The position numbers were made by a program, and so were the translations under genes. The notes under the pieces were generated by a model. The model worked only from the letters and a program-made list of their open reading frames with translations, was not told where the DNA came from and ran no database searches. A stretch of DNA of 64,000 nucleotides, from the NCBI GenBank assembly GCA_947085815.1, contig CAMTXU010000013.1, positions 23,825 through 87,824 on the forward strand. Reading direction: 5' to 3'. The stretch's first letter is position 1. The number at the start of each line of letters is the position of its first letter. The stretch comes from Fen-1258 sp947085815 (lineage in GTDB: Bacteria > Bacteroidota > Ignavibacteria > Ignavibacteriales > Melioribacteraceae). Positions 26,442-33,867 of the stretch are shown one piece after another.

Positions 26442-26981
26442 ATGGCAAGATATGGAATGGTAATAGATACCAAAAAATGCGTCGGTTGTATGGATTGTGT
26501 TGTTGCATGCAAAACCGAAAATAATGTTCCGGAAGGTCACAATAGGGATTGGATTGTAACCGTAGTCAACGGAAAATTTCCGAATGTGAATTTGGAGATA
26601 CAATCTCAGCGTTGCAATCATTGTGATAACACACCTTGCGTTGCATGCTGTCCAACAGGTGCCAGCCACATTCACGATGTTGGCGGCGTTGTTCTGGTTG
26701 AACACAATATGTGTATCGGATGTAAAGCCTGCCTTGTCGCGTGTCCTTATGATGCTCGTTTTATTAATCCGGAAGGTTACGCTGACAAATGTACATTCTG
26801 TATTCACAGAGTTGAGAAGGGAGAACTGCCCGCGTGTGTAAGTGTTTGTCCAACACATTGCATGTACTTTGGAGATATTGATGATCCAAATAGTGAAGTG
26901 AGCAAATTGATTGCTTCGCGGAAGAATCATTCTTTACTGCCTGAAGCCGGTACACAACCTAGAATTTTTTATTTGATATAA
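26442..26981 (+). CDS. Four-cluster ferredoxin subunit (PsrB/PhsB-like)
   Basis: This 179-residue iron-sulfur subunit has sixteen cluster cysteines: 13, 16, 19, 23; 58, 61, 66, 70; 91, 94, 97, 101; and 117, 120, 132, 136. That gives four [4Fe-4S] clusters, the standard electron wire between PsrA-type and NrfD-type subunits. GGAGG at 26431 lies before ATG 26442, so a start 18 bases earlier is unlikely. The gene begins one base after the catalytic subunit ends. Confidence 0.93.
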   Translation: MARYGMVIDTKKCVGCMDCVVACKTENNVPEGHNRDWIVTVVNGKFPNVNLEIQSQRCNHCDNTPCVACCPTGASHIHDVGGVVLVEHNMCIGCKACLVACPYDARFINPEGYADKCTFCIHRVEKGELPACVSVCPTHCMYFGDIDDPNSEVSKLIASRKNHSLLPEAGTQPRIFYLI

Positions 26982-26987
26982 AGAATA

Positions 26988-27082
26988 GAACGCGGATCGT
27001 TATGATGATTATGATTCTTCATGGTCTTAATAAATCTCCGTAGGAGCCATTCGGACATAAGCTATCATAAAAATCTGCGTTC
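26988..27082. repeat. Imperfect inverted repeat inside the reductase operon
   Basis: GAACGCGGAT (26988) and ATCTGCGTTC (27073-27082) are near-complements flanking about 75 bp. Between them are GATTATGATTCTTCATGG-like words typical of a dispersed CGCGGAT/ATCTGCG element, a vocabulary shared with the core of the 3837-3940 element. It separates the iron-sulfur and membrane subunit genes. It may slightly uncouple the two genes; psrC has its own AAAGGAG. Confidence 0.5.
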
Positions 27083-27101
27083 CATTAAAGGAGATTTTGA
27101 A

Positions 27102-28049
27102 ATGCAAGAATTAACATCTACTCGTCACAATCCTCAGATTGATCCTTTTATGCAAGTGTGGGGATGGGAAATTCCGGTTTACCTTTTCCTTGGCGGATTA
27201 GTTGCCGGGATGATGATAATCTCCGGTTACTTTTTATTCAGCAAACGTTACAAAGAAACTAACTGCGCTTGTTATACATTGCCAATTATCAGTTTGATAT
27301 TACTCAGTTTTGGTATGCTTTCTTTGTTCTTGGATCTCGAACATAAATTTTTTGTCTGGCGTCTTTACACAACTTTCAGAATATCTTCACCTATGTCCTG
27401 GGGTGCATGGATTTTAATTTTAGTTTATCCGGTAATTGCTGCAAATTTGTTAATGGGACCACCGATGTTAATAGTTAATAAGTTTCCGCAGATTAATAAG
27501 ATCACAACATATATAAACCAGCGTCCCCGATTAATTCAAAATATCGGAATAGGGAATATGCTACTTGGAGGAATGCTTGGCGTTTACACCGGTGTTCTTT
27601 TGAGCACAATGGGTTCCCGTCCTCTCTGGAACAGTTCTATGCTCTGGGTTCTATTTTTGATTTCAGGGTTATCAACAGCCGCCGCATTTGTCCATATGAT
27701 AGCAAAGAATATTGAAGAGAGAGAATTGCTCGCGAAAGCAGATAATGGATTTTTAACGATTGAAATTTTTGTTCTCGGATTATTATTAATCGGTTTACTA
27801 ACATCTTCCGCAGTTCATATTGACGCAGCAAAGCTTTTGATAAGTGGGACGTATGCGCCGGCATTCTGGGTCTTTGTAGTTGGTCTGGGTGTGGTTATTC
27901 CACTTTTAATTCAGCTGCTTGCTGTAAACCATAAAATAAAACACACACCAATTGCGCCATTAATGGTCATCGCTGGCGGATTGATTTTGAGATTCATAAT
28001 TGTTGCGGCTGGGCAGTACAGTCATTATTTGAACGCACATTTTCGGTGA
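27102..28049 (+). CDS. NrfD/PsrC-type membrane subunit
   Basis: The 315-residue protein has about eight to nine membrane helices and begins with WGWEIPVYLFLGGLVAGMMIISG, the diagnostic NrfD opening. It would anchor the reductase and exchange electrons with the quinone pool. AAAGGAG lies just before ATG 27102, so an alternative ATG at 27021 is not used. The order A-B-C matches Psr/Phs operons. It is followed by the GIY-YIG insertion, after which the sulfur transporter genes resume. Confidence 0.9.
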   Translation: MQELTSTRHNPQIDPFMQVWGWEIPVYLFLGGLVAGMMIISGYFLFSKRYKETNCACYTLPIISLILLSFGMLSLFLDLEHKFFVWRLYTTFRISSPMSWGAWILILVYPVIAANLLMGPPMLIVNKFPQINKITTYINQRPRLIQNIGIGNMLLGGMLGVYTGVLLSTMGSRPLWNSSMLWVLFLISGLSTAAAFVHMIAKNIEERELLAKADNGFLTIEIFVLGLLLIGLLTSSAVHIDAAKLLISGTYAPAFWVFVVGLGVVIPLLIQLLAVNHKIKHTPIAPLMVIAGGLILRFIIVAAGQYSHYLNAHFR

Positions 28050-28053
28050 GTTA

Positions 28054-28096
28054 ATTCTGAAGAGTACCGATGAAATCGGGACGACGAAGAATCTCT
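28054..28096 (+). repeat. REP-like arm, left of the GIY-YIG gene
   Basis: ATTCTGAA, then a small hairpin ACCGATGAAATCGG, then GACGACGAAGAATCTCT. The ends ATTCTGAA and GAAGAATCTCT appear inverted at 28460-28496 on the other side of the gene. The half-site resembles TCTGAACGAAGT...TCTC at 45345 and 9383. Confidence 0.6.
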
Positions 28097-28117
28097 TTTT
28101 AAGGAGTAGAGCAAGAA

Positions 28118-28423
28118 ATGGAAAAGCATTATGTCTATATAATGAGTAGCAAAGCAAAAGTGCTTTATGCTGGAATGACAAATAATCTACCAAGAAGAAT
28201 GTATGAACATAAAAACAAAATGAATGTGGGCTTTACCGCAAAGTACAATGTCAATCAACTGGTCTACTTTGAAGAAGTTGATAATAGAATATCCGCTATT
28301 AAAAGAGAGAAACAAATTAAAGGTTGATTAAGAATAAAGAAAATAGAATTAATTGAAAACAAGAATCCAGATTGGAATGATTTAATTGATGACTTTCTTG
28401 ACAAGATTCTTGGCAAAGAATAA
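28118..28423 (+). pseudogene. GIY-YIG nuclease-superfamily gene with a nonsense codon
   Basis: The frame starts YVYIMSSKAKVLYAGMTNNL, matching the small single-domain GIY-YIG proteins (YhbQ/UPF0213 type), and continues to AIKREKQIKG, where TGA at 28325-28327 ends it. After the TGA the same frame continues LRIKKIELIENKNPDWNDL to TAA 28421-28423, the expected family ending. A single TGG to TGA change at the usual KGW position would explain the break. The truncated product keeps most of the domain. It is bracketed by inverted repeats and interrupts the sulfur operon. Confidence 0.8.
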
Positions 28424-28459
28424 ATGTACAATTCATATTTATTAATACACTAAGCGTTG

Positions 28460-28496
28460 AGAGATTCTTCCTCCCGCCGAAGGTGGAATTCAGAAT
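28460..28496 (-). repeat. REP-like arm, right of the GIY-YIG gene
   Basis: Read on the minus strand this has ATTCTGAATTCC, a hairpin CCACCTTCGGCGG and GGAAGAATCTCT. It mirrors the left arm in both ends and in having a 5-bp stem with a GAA-type loop in the middle. It lies 17 bases before the next transporter gene. Confidence 0.6.
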
Positions 28497-28512
28497 CAAA
28501 ATAGGAACAAAT

Positions 28513-29046
28513 ATGACAAAAGAAAAAACTTTCGAGCCCAAGCCATACTCGAATCCGTATTTAGTTGGAGTTGGATTGGGCTTGGTGCTGTTATCGACAT
28601 TTTTAATTATGGGGCGGGGTCTCGGTGCATCTGGTGCAGTATCAACTGTCGTTGCAGTTGGCGTTTCCAAAGCGGCACCTGAACATGCATCGCAAAATAA
28701 TTTCTACAAAGAATATTTAGGAGACGGAACAACTAATCCCTTAAAAGATTGGCTTGTGTTCGAAGTTCTTGGAGTTATTGCTGGCGGATTCATTTCCGGC
28801 TCACTCGCTCATAGAATTAAACGCACAACAGAAAAAGGACCTAATGTTTCGGTCCGCACAAGATTGATTTACGCTTTTAGCGGCGGAACAATTATGGGAA
28901 TTGGTGCAAAGCTTGCTCGCGGATGCACAAGCGGATTAGCACTCACCGGCGGCTCGCTGCTAAGTCTTGGCGGGTGGGCTTTCATGCTCGCAGTCTTTGG
29001 CGGCGGTTATGCTGCGGCATATTTTGTAAGGAGACAATGGTTATGA
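28513..29046 (+). CDS. YeeE/YedE-family sulfur transporter, first half-subunit
   Basis: The 177-residue protein has about four membrane helices. The family motif GIGAKLARGCTSGLALTGG holds the conserved Cys proposed to pass thiosulfate or a related sulfur compound through YeeE-type channels. AGGA lies ahead of ATG 28513; an upstream GTG would read part of the repeat. The protein is half the length of YeeE, and the next gene supplies the second half, a known two-gene arrangement (PmpA/PmpB-like). Confidence 0.86.
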   Translation: MTKEKTFEPKPYSNPYLVGVGLGLVLLSTFLIMGRGLGASGAVSTVVAVGVSKAAPEHASQNNFYKEYLGDGTTNPLKDWLVFEVLGVIAGGFISGSLAHRIKRTTEKGPNVSVRTRLIYAFSGGTIMGIGAKLARGCTSGLALTGGSLLSLGGWAFMLAVFGGGYAAAYFVRRQWL

Positions 29047-29645
29047 TGCCTTATTTCAAGTTTGATTACTTCGGTTTTGATTTCAGTTTGGTAGTTGCTT
29101 TCATCATCGGAATTGGTTTCGGTTTTGCGCTTGAACGCGGAGGATTCGGAAATGCAAGAATTCTTGCTGCGCAATTTTATTTCTACAACATGCGCGTTCT
29201 TAAAGTAATGTTCACTGCAATTGTTACTGCTATGCTTGGATTATTTTATTTCTCCTGGATAGGCTGGCTCGATCTCTCACTCGTTTACATTGGCGACACA
29301 TACATCCTTCCACAAATTATTGGTGGATTAATCTTAGGGATGGGATTTGTAATTGGGGGTTATTGCCCGGGCACATCAGTTGTGTCTTCTTCAACCGGAA
29401 GAATAGACGGAATGGTTTACTTGCTCGGAATTTTCTTTGGCATCTTTGTTTTTGGTGAAATGTTTCCGCTGCTGGAAGGATTTTATAATTCAACCAACAT
29501 GGGAAGAGTTACAATACCTGACTTTCTAGGACTCTCGCATGGAATGGTAATCTTTTTAGTTGTTGCAATGGCTCTCGGTGCTTTTGCGGCAGCAGAATGG
29601 GGTGAAAAAGTTTTAGCAAAGAAACGCTCAAGAGGTGTAGAATGA
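29043..29645 (+). CDS. YeeE/YedE-family (DUF6691-like) transporter, second half-subunit
   Basis: The 200-residue protein has about five membrane helices and the second YeeE signature MGFVIGGYCPGTSVVSSS with its conserved Cys. AAGGAG nine bases before ATG 29043 fixes the start, and an ATGA overlap joins it to the first half. Together the pair forms one bipartite sulfur-compound importer. It also overlaps the rhodanese-like gene by four bases, so three genes are translationally linked. Confidence 0.86.
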   Translation: MMPYFKFDYFGFDFSLVVAFIIGIGFGFALERGGFGNARILAAQFYFYNMRVLKVMFTAIVTAMLGLFYFSWIGWLDLSLVYIGDTYILPQIIGGLILGMGFVIGGYCPGTSVVSSSTGRIDGMVYLLGIFFGIFVFGEMFPLLEGFYNSTNMGRVTIPDFLGLSHGMVIFLVVAMALGAFAAAEWGEKVLAKKRSRGVE

Positions 29646-30304
29646 TGGAATGGATTATGAAACTTAGTATCTCGAAAAAATTAGCGATTGTTGCTTTTGT
29701 ACTTGGTATAGTGGCATTGTTTATTGGAAATCCATCCAACAAAAATATTATTGATGTTAATGCAAAAGAGATGGCACTCGCAACCGTTAAAGATCAAGAT
29801 AAAGTTGATGTGATGACTTTGGCAGATTGGCTTATCAAAGAAAAATCCGATTTTACTTTGGTTGATTTAAGAAATGAAAAAGAATTTAACGAGTACAATC
29901 TTCCTACATCAGTCAATATCCCGATGGAAAATATTCTTACTTCCGATTTGATGCGCAATCAAAAAATTCTTCTTTATGGAAACAATGATATTGCCGCCGC
30001 ACAAGCTTGGTTTATTTTGAAGAGCGGCAATTACAAAGCCGTTTACATTCTGCACGGTGGAATGAATGCATGGAAAAATGAAATTCTATTTCCAAAACTT
30101 GCTGTTGATGCAACACCGGAACAAACAACCGCATTTGAGAAAGTGAAACAAGTATCTACGTACTTCGGCGGAACACCTCAATTATCTGTTGCAAAACAAA
30201 CAACATCCGTACTCACAGTAAAACCAAGTGCACCGGCATTACCTAAACTTTCTGCACCGTCAGCAGGTGGAAAAGCTGTAAAGAAAAAGAAAGAAGGATG
30301 TTGA
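29642..30304 (+). CDS. Membrane-anchored rhodanese-like protein lacking the catalytic cysteine
   Basis: The protein has 220 residues. A membrane helix (about 11-29) precedes a rhodanese domain (about 57-150) with TLVDLRNEKEF and ILHGGMNAWKN. The active-site loop, normally YCxxGxRS, reads LLYGNNDIAAAQ, so Gly113 stands where the sulfur-carrying Cys should be. The only Cys is the last residue (KKKEGC) after a Pro/Ala/Lys-rich tail. The protein therefore cannot work as a normal sulfurtransferase and may bind or present a partner. It overlaps the transporter pair by four bases. Confidence 0.85.
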   Translation: MMEWIMKLSISKKLAIVAFVLGIVALFIGNPSNKNIIDVNAKEMALATVKDQDKVDVMTLADWLIKEKSDFTLVDLRNEKEFNEYNLPTSVNIPMENILTSDLMRNQKILLYGNNDIAAAQAWFILKSGNYKAVYILHGGMNAWKNEILFPKLAVDATPEQTTAFEKVKQVSTYFGGTPQLSVAKQTTSVLTVKPSAPALPKLSAPSAGGKAVKKKKEGC

Positions 30305-30326
30305 CCCTATTTTTCAATACATTTTG

Positions 30327-30359
30327 AAATCCCGGATTATTCAGCATAGTCTGGGATTT
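30327..30359 (+). terminator. Hairpin after the transporter-rhodanese operon
   Basis: AAATCCCGGA and TCTGGGATTT form a 10-bp stem (one G-T pair) with a 13-base loop. No long T run follows, so termination may be weak. It divides the first half of the sulfur island from the second regulator. Confidence 0.5.
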
Positions 30360-30478
30360 AAAATAAGACACACCCTGTTTTTATCCCGTTATTAAGAAAA
30401 TATATTTTATAATTCTTATTTATGAAAATGAATATTTAGAAAATCCCCTTTTTTTGTCTAAAAAGTTGGTATTCGCTA

Positions 30479-30515
30479 TTGGCAAAATAGTTGATATCCA
30501 TCAGTATCAACTATT
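30479..30515 (+). promoter_or_regulatory. MerR-type operator/promoter, copy 2
   Basis: TTGGCA (30479-30484) precedes the perfect inverted repeat AATAGTTGATA-N8-TATCAACTATT (30486-30515, 11-bp arms). The central GTTGATA-N8-TATCAAC and the TTGGCA box are the same as in copy 1 at 23754-23786. It lies 11 bases before the second MerR gene. Confidence 0.75.
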
Positions 30516-30526
30516 AAAAAGCCAAA

Positions 30527-30988
30527 ATGAATAATACTGAAATCAATAATCACTCATCAACTCCAAATTATACAATAAGCAATGCGGCAAGATTGCTTCA
30601 TATTTCGGTTCACACATTAAGGATGTATGAACGTGAGGGATTGATTATTCCCTACAAGAAAGAGAGCAATCAGAGACTCTATTCCGATAAAGACCTTGAA
30701 AGAATTCGCTGCATCAGAAAAGTGTTGAACGAAGATAAAATTGGAATTGAAGGAGTTAGAAAACTGCTCTCCTTAATTCCTTGCTGGGGAATTGTAAACT
30801 GTCCCACTAAAGATAGAGAAATATGTAAGGCATACACGGGCTACTCTAAACCCTGCTGGATGTTAAAACATAAAGACAATATCTGCGAAAATAAAAATTG
30901 CCGGGAATGCGAGGTGTATTCTTCATTCGGCAATTGCGAAAGCATAAAAGATAAACTGAAAGAACTCATAACCGGTTCAAATAATTAA
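30527..30988 (+). CDS. MerR-family regulator with eight-cysteine C-terminal domain, paralogue
   Basis: This 153-residue protein closely follows the regulator at 23801. The helix-turn-helix reads NAARLLHISVHTLRMYEREGL and the C-terminal part has PCWGIVNC, IC, PCW, ICENKNCRECEVY and NCE, the same eight-cysteine set. Shared operators suggest that the two proteins could bind the same sites or cross-regulate. It precedes the SQR-like gene by 23 bases and is likely in its operon. The ligand is unknown; a reactive sulfur species or metal is a reasonable guess given the neighbours. Confidence 0.85.
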   Translation: MNNTEINNHSSTPNYTISNAARLLHISVHTLRMYEREGLIIPYKKESNQRLYSDKDLERIRCIRKVLNEDKIGIEGVRKLLSLIPCWGIVNCPTKDREICKAYTGYSKPCWMLKHKDNICENKNCRECEVYSSFGNCESIKDKLKELITGSNN

Positions 30989-31011
30989 AAACATAAAAAG
31001 AAAGGTATAAG

Positions 31012-32241
31012 ATGAAAAAATTACTCATACTTGGCGCCGGTACTGCCGGGACAATGATGCTTAATAAACTAAGCGCAATTTTAGACAAAAATGATTGGCA
31101 GATTACAATTATAGACCAACATGAAACACATTATTATCAACCAGGTTTTTTATTCATTCCTTTTGGAATTTACAATCGTAAAGATGTGATTAAACCAAAG
31201 AGAGATTTTTTTCCTACAGGAACAAATGTAATAGTCTCCGAAATTGAGAAGATTGAACCCAAGGAGAACCGCGTTATACTTAAAAATAATATGGTAATTA
31301 CTTACGACTATTTAATTATAGCGACAGGCGCAAATATAAAACCGGATGAAACTGAAGGGATGAAAAATTTCAACTGGCACAAAAATATTTTTGATTTCTA
31401 TACAATTGAAGGCGCATGTGCACTTGCAGAATTCTTCAAACGGTGGGAGGGAGGAAAGTTGGTTGTAAATATCACCGAGATGCCAATCAAATGTCCTGTA
31501 GCTCCATTGGAATTTGTTTTTCTCGCCGATTCATATTTTACCGAGCATGGTATTAGAGATAAAGTTGATATCCACTTTGTAACTCCGCTGCCCGGCGCAT
31601 TCACAAAGCCAAAAGCTTCTTCAATACTCGGTGATTTTTTAGGTAAAAAAAATATCCGTTTGACCACCGATTTTAGTATTGCGCGGGTTGATAATGAAAA
31701 TAGAAAGATAATCTCATGGGATGAACAAGAAGTTGATTTTGACGTATTAGTAACAATTCCCACAAACTCCGGTGACGGGGTAATTGGAAGAAGCGGTTTG
31801 GGCGACGAGTTAAATTTTATACCGACAGACAAACACACTTTAAGAGCAGAAGGATACGATAATATTTTTGTAATTGGAGATGCAACAAACCTTCCAAGTT
31901 CAAAAGCCGGATCAGTGGCGCACTTTCAAGCCGATATACTAACAGAAAACTTTTTGAGTGTCATCGATGGTCGTGAACCGAAAGCAAAATTTGACGGGCA
32001 TGCTAACTGTTTCATCGAATCCGGATTTGGAAAGGGAATTCTAATTGATTTTAATTATGAAACCGAACCTTTACCTGGAAAATATCCTTTGCCGGGTATT
32101 GGACCTTTCTCGCTTTTAGAAGAAACTAAAATGAATCATTACGGCAAGGTTATGTTCAGATGGATGTACTGGAATTTTCTTCTTAAAGGTTTAGAGCTAC
32201 CTATCGAATCAAATATGTCAATGGCAGGAAAGAGGCAATAA
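31012..32241 (+). CDS. Sulfide:quinone oxidoreductase-like flavoprotein
   Basis: The 409-residue FAD protein opens LLILGAGTAGTMMLNKL (dinucleotide fold) and has YLIIATGANIKPDE and NIFVIGDATNLPSSKAGSVAHF (second FAD motif). Three cysteines lie where SQR-type enzymes carry them: Cys136 (EGACALAE), Cys161 (IKCPVAPLEF) and Cys333 (HANCFIESG). This supports sulfide oxidation to polysulfide with transfer to quinone. A general NAD(FAD) dehydrogenase is the alternative. DUF1641, which often accompanies SQR genes, follows two bases later. Confidence 0.83.
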   Translation: MKKLLILGAGTAGTMMLNKLSAILDKNDWQITIIDQHETHYYQPGFLFIPFGIYNRKDVIKPKRDFFPTGTNVIVSEIEKIEPKENRVILKNNMVITYDYLIIATGANIKPDETEGMKNFNWHKNIFDFYTIEGACALAEFFKRWEGGKLVVNITEMPIKCPVAPLEFVFLADSYFTEHGIRDKVDIHFVTPLPGAFTKPKASSILGDFLGKKNIRLTTDFSIARVDNENRKIISWDEQEVDFDVLVTIPTNSGDGVIGRSGLGDELNFIPTDKHTLRAEGYDNIFVIGDATNLPSSKAGSVAHFQADILTENFLSVIDGREPKAKFDGHANCFIESGFGKGILIDFNYETEPLPGKYPLPGIGPFSLLEETKMNHYGKVMFRWMYWNFLLKGLELPIESNMSMAGKRQ

Positions 32242-32243
32242 TT

Positions 32244-32933
32244 ATGAATAACATAGAAAAAAGAGTAGACGAGCTCAACAGAAAGATGGATATAATTCTT
32301 GAGGAGATTGAGCTTCAAAAACGCCAGCGCAGAGAAATGGAAGATCTAAAAGATGATTTGATGAGAGTTGCAAAAGATGTATATGAAACAGCCGTTGAAG
32401 AATTAGATCAAGTGCATGACCACGTCAACACCCGCGATCTTTTACATTTTGGAAAGTATATGCTGAGAAATGTTAATACTATCAGTTCAGTGGTTGAACA
32501 ACTTGAAAGTATGAAAGATTTCTTAAAAGATGCTTCGCCATTATTTAGACAATACATTCTGGATACGATGGATAAACTCGATAAAATTGACCGGAAAGGA
32601 TATTTCGAATTCGTAAAAGAGTTGAGTAAGGTTTCAGATAAAGTGATAACATCATTTACTAAAGAGGATGTAACCAAATTAGGAGATAATATTGTTACAA
32701 TATTGAACACGGTCAAAAATTTAACTCAGCCCGAAATGCTGCACGCAATAAATAATGCATTAGATGTGTATAAAAATTTAGATATAAAAGTTGAAGAAAA
32801 TGTTTCGTTATTCAGCTTGATTAAGGAGCTGAATACTCCTGAATTGAAGCGCGGACTTGCCTTCGCAATTCAGTTTCTGAAAAATTTAGCAAATACTCAC
32901 AACAACAAAAACCTAATTCACAATAATCAATAA
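32244..32933 (+). CDS. DUF1641-domain protein
   Basis: The 229-residue protein starts with a coiled-coil-like helix (about 3-35, rich in Glu, Arg, Lys) and then has an all-helical domain. Its helices KRGLAFAIQFLKNLA near the end resemble the DUF1641 core, a domain often encoded beside SQR-like flavoproteins in bacteria and archaea. It has no membrane segment and no cysteine. It may be an adaptor or membrane-attachment partner of the SQR-like protein; this is inferred from adjacency. Confidence 0.72.
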   Translation: MNNIEKRVDELNRKMDIILEEIELQKRQRREMEDLKDDLMRVAKDVYETAVEELDQVHDHVNTRDLLHFGKYMLRNVNTISSVVEQLESMKDFLKDASPLFRQYILDTMDKLDKIDRKGYFEFVKELSKVSDKVITSFTKEDVTKLGDNIVTILNTVKNLTQPEMLHAINNALDVYKNLDIKVEENVSLFSLIKELNTPELKRGLAFAIQFLKNLANTHNNKNLIHNNQ

Positions 32934-32957
32934 TAAAAAACTAAAGAGGAGTTAAAT

Positions 32958-33275
32958 ATGGGTACAAGAGAATATGCTGGTAAAACGCTCGAACTCGATG
33001 CCGATGGCAATTTATCTAACCTGAACGACTGGGATGAAAATATTGCAAAAGCAATCGCGGCGGAAGAAGACATCGAAAATTTATCCGATCGTCACTGGGC
33101 AGTAATTAATTATATGAGAAAAGAATTTCTCGAAAAGGGTGACGCTCCATCAATAAGAAAACTTACAAAAGAGAGTGGAGTTGATACAAAAGAACTTTAC
33201 TCACTTTTCCCGAAAGGACCGGCAAAGAAAGCTGCAAGAATTGCCGGATTACCAAAACCAAAAGGATGTATTTAA
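32958..33275 (+). CDS. DsrC/TusE-family sulfur carrier with a single C-terminal cysteine
   Basis: The 105-residue protein matches DsrC/TusE: SDRHWAVINYMRKEF, the helix-turn region, and the C-terminal arm ARIAGLPKPKGCI. The penultimate Cys104 (CysA) is present. The second cysteine, CysB, normally eleven residues earlier in DsrC, is Ala here. One cysteine only is a TusE-like feature, so it can carry a persulfide but cannot form the intramolecular trisulfide of DsrC. No DsrAB genes are in the window. AGAGGAG precedes ATG 32958. Confidence 0.88.
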   Translation: MGTREYAGKTLELDADGNLSNLNDWDENIAKAIAAEEDIENLSDRHWAVINYMRKEFLEKGDAPSIRKLTKESGVDTKELYSLFPKGPAKKAARIAGLPKPKGCI

Positions 33276-33292
33276 TTAGAGGAGAAATGAAA

Positions 33293-33784
33293 ATGGCAGA
33301 ACCAATTAAAAAAGTTTCGATCGTTATTTCAAGAGGATCCCTTGAAGGAGTGTATCCCGGATTAATTATGGCTAACGGTGCAAGAATGGAAGGAATTGAA
33401 GCCACATTATTTTTTACATTCTTCGGATTGCATGCCGTTATTGAAAAAAAGATGGATAAACTCAAAGTGGCTACCGTAGGCAATCCGGCTATGTGCGTTC
33501 CTACTGCAATGGGTCCGGGCTTACCAACATGGATGGGTGCTATTCCGGGAATGTCATGGTTCGCTACGGGAATGATGAAAAAAGAAATTGAAAAATTAGA
33601 TATTCCTCCAATACGAGAATTTATTAAAATGATCCACGATGCCGGATGCGAAATTTACGGCTGCAAAGCAACAGTAGATATGTTCCATTTAACTAAAAAA
33701 GATTTTTGTCCCGAAGTTGATGAAGTAATTTCAGTTGGGCAGTTTTACGAAAAATCAGCTGGCGCTCAGATTATTTTTACATAA
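33293..33784 (+). CDS. DsrE/DsrF-like (DsrE2-type) sulfur-transfer protein
   Basis: The 163-residue protein has KKVSIVISRGSLEGVYPGLIM at the N-terminus, a middle Met/Gly/Pro-rich segment with PAMCVPTAMGPG, and IREFIKMIHDAGCEIYGCKATVDM, which fits the conserved Cys region of DsrE2-like proteins. These proteins accept and pass on persulfide sulfur together with TusA or DsrC-like carriers. GAGGAG spaced eight bases ahead favours ATG 33293; ATG 33287 is possible. It follows the DsrC-like gene by 17 bases. Confidence 0.85.
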   Translation: MAEPIKKVSIVISRGSLEGVYPGLIMANGARMEGIEATLFFTFFGLHAVIEKKMDKLKVATVGNPAMCVPTAMGPGLPTWMGAIPGMSWFATGMMKKEIEKLDIPPIREFIKMIHDAGCEIYGCKATVDMFHLTKKDFCPEVDEVISVGQFYEKSAGAQIIFT

Positions 33785-33867
33785 AAACGAATAAAGTAAA
33801 ATTTGTTCATTCAATAATACACTGTTTACTTAATTATTTATTAACAGGATCACTTAAAGGTGAAAAT

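Noticed and set aside
28325..28327. In-frame TGA read as selenocysteine or tryptophan recoding
   Set aside because: The position corresponds to a Trp in GIY-YIG relatives, no SECIS-like structure is evident, and other genes use TGA as a normal stop. A nonsense mutation fits better.
28923..29042. N-terminal extension of the second YeeE-like subunit
   Set aside because: It would overlap most of the first subunit's C-terminus with low-quality Arg/His-rich sequence; AAGGAG supports ATG 29043.
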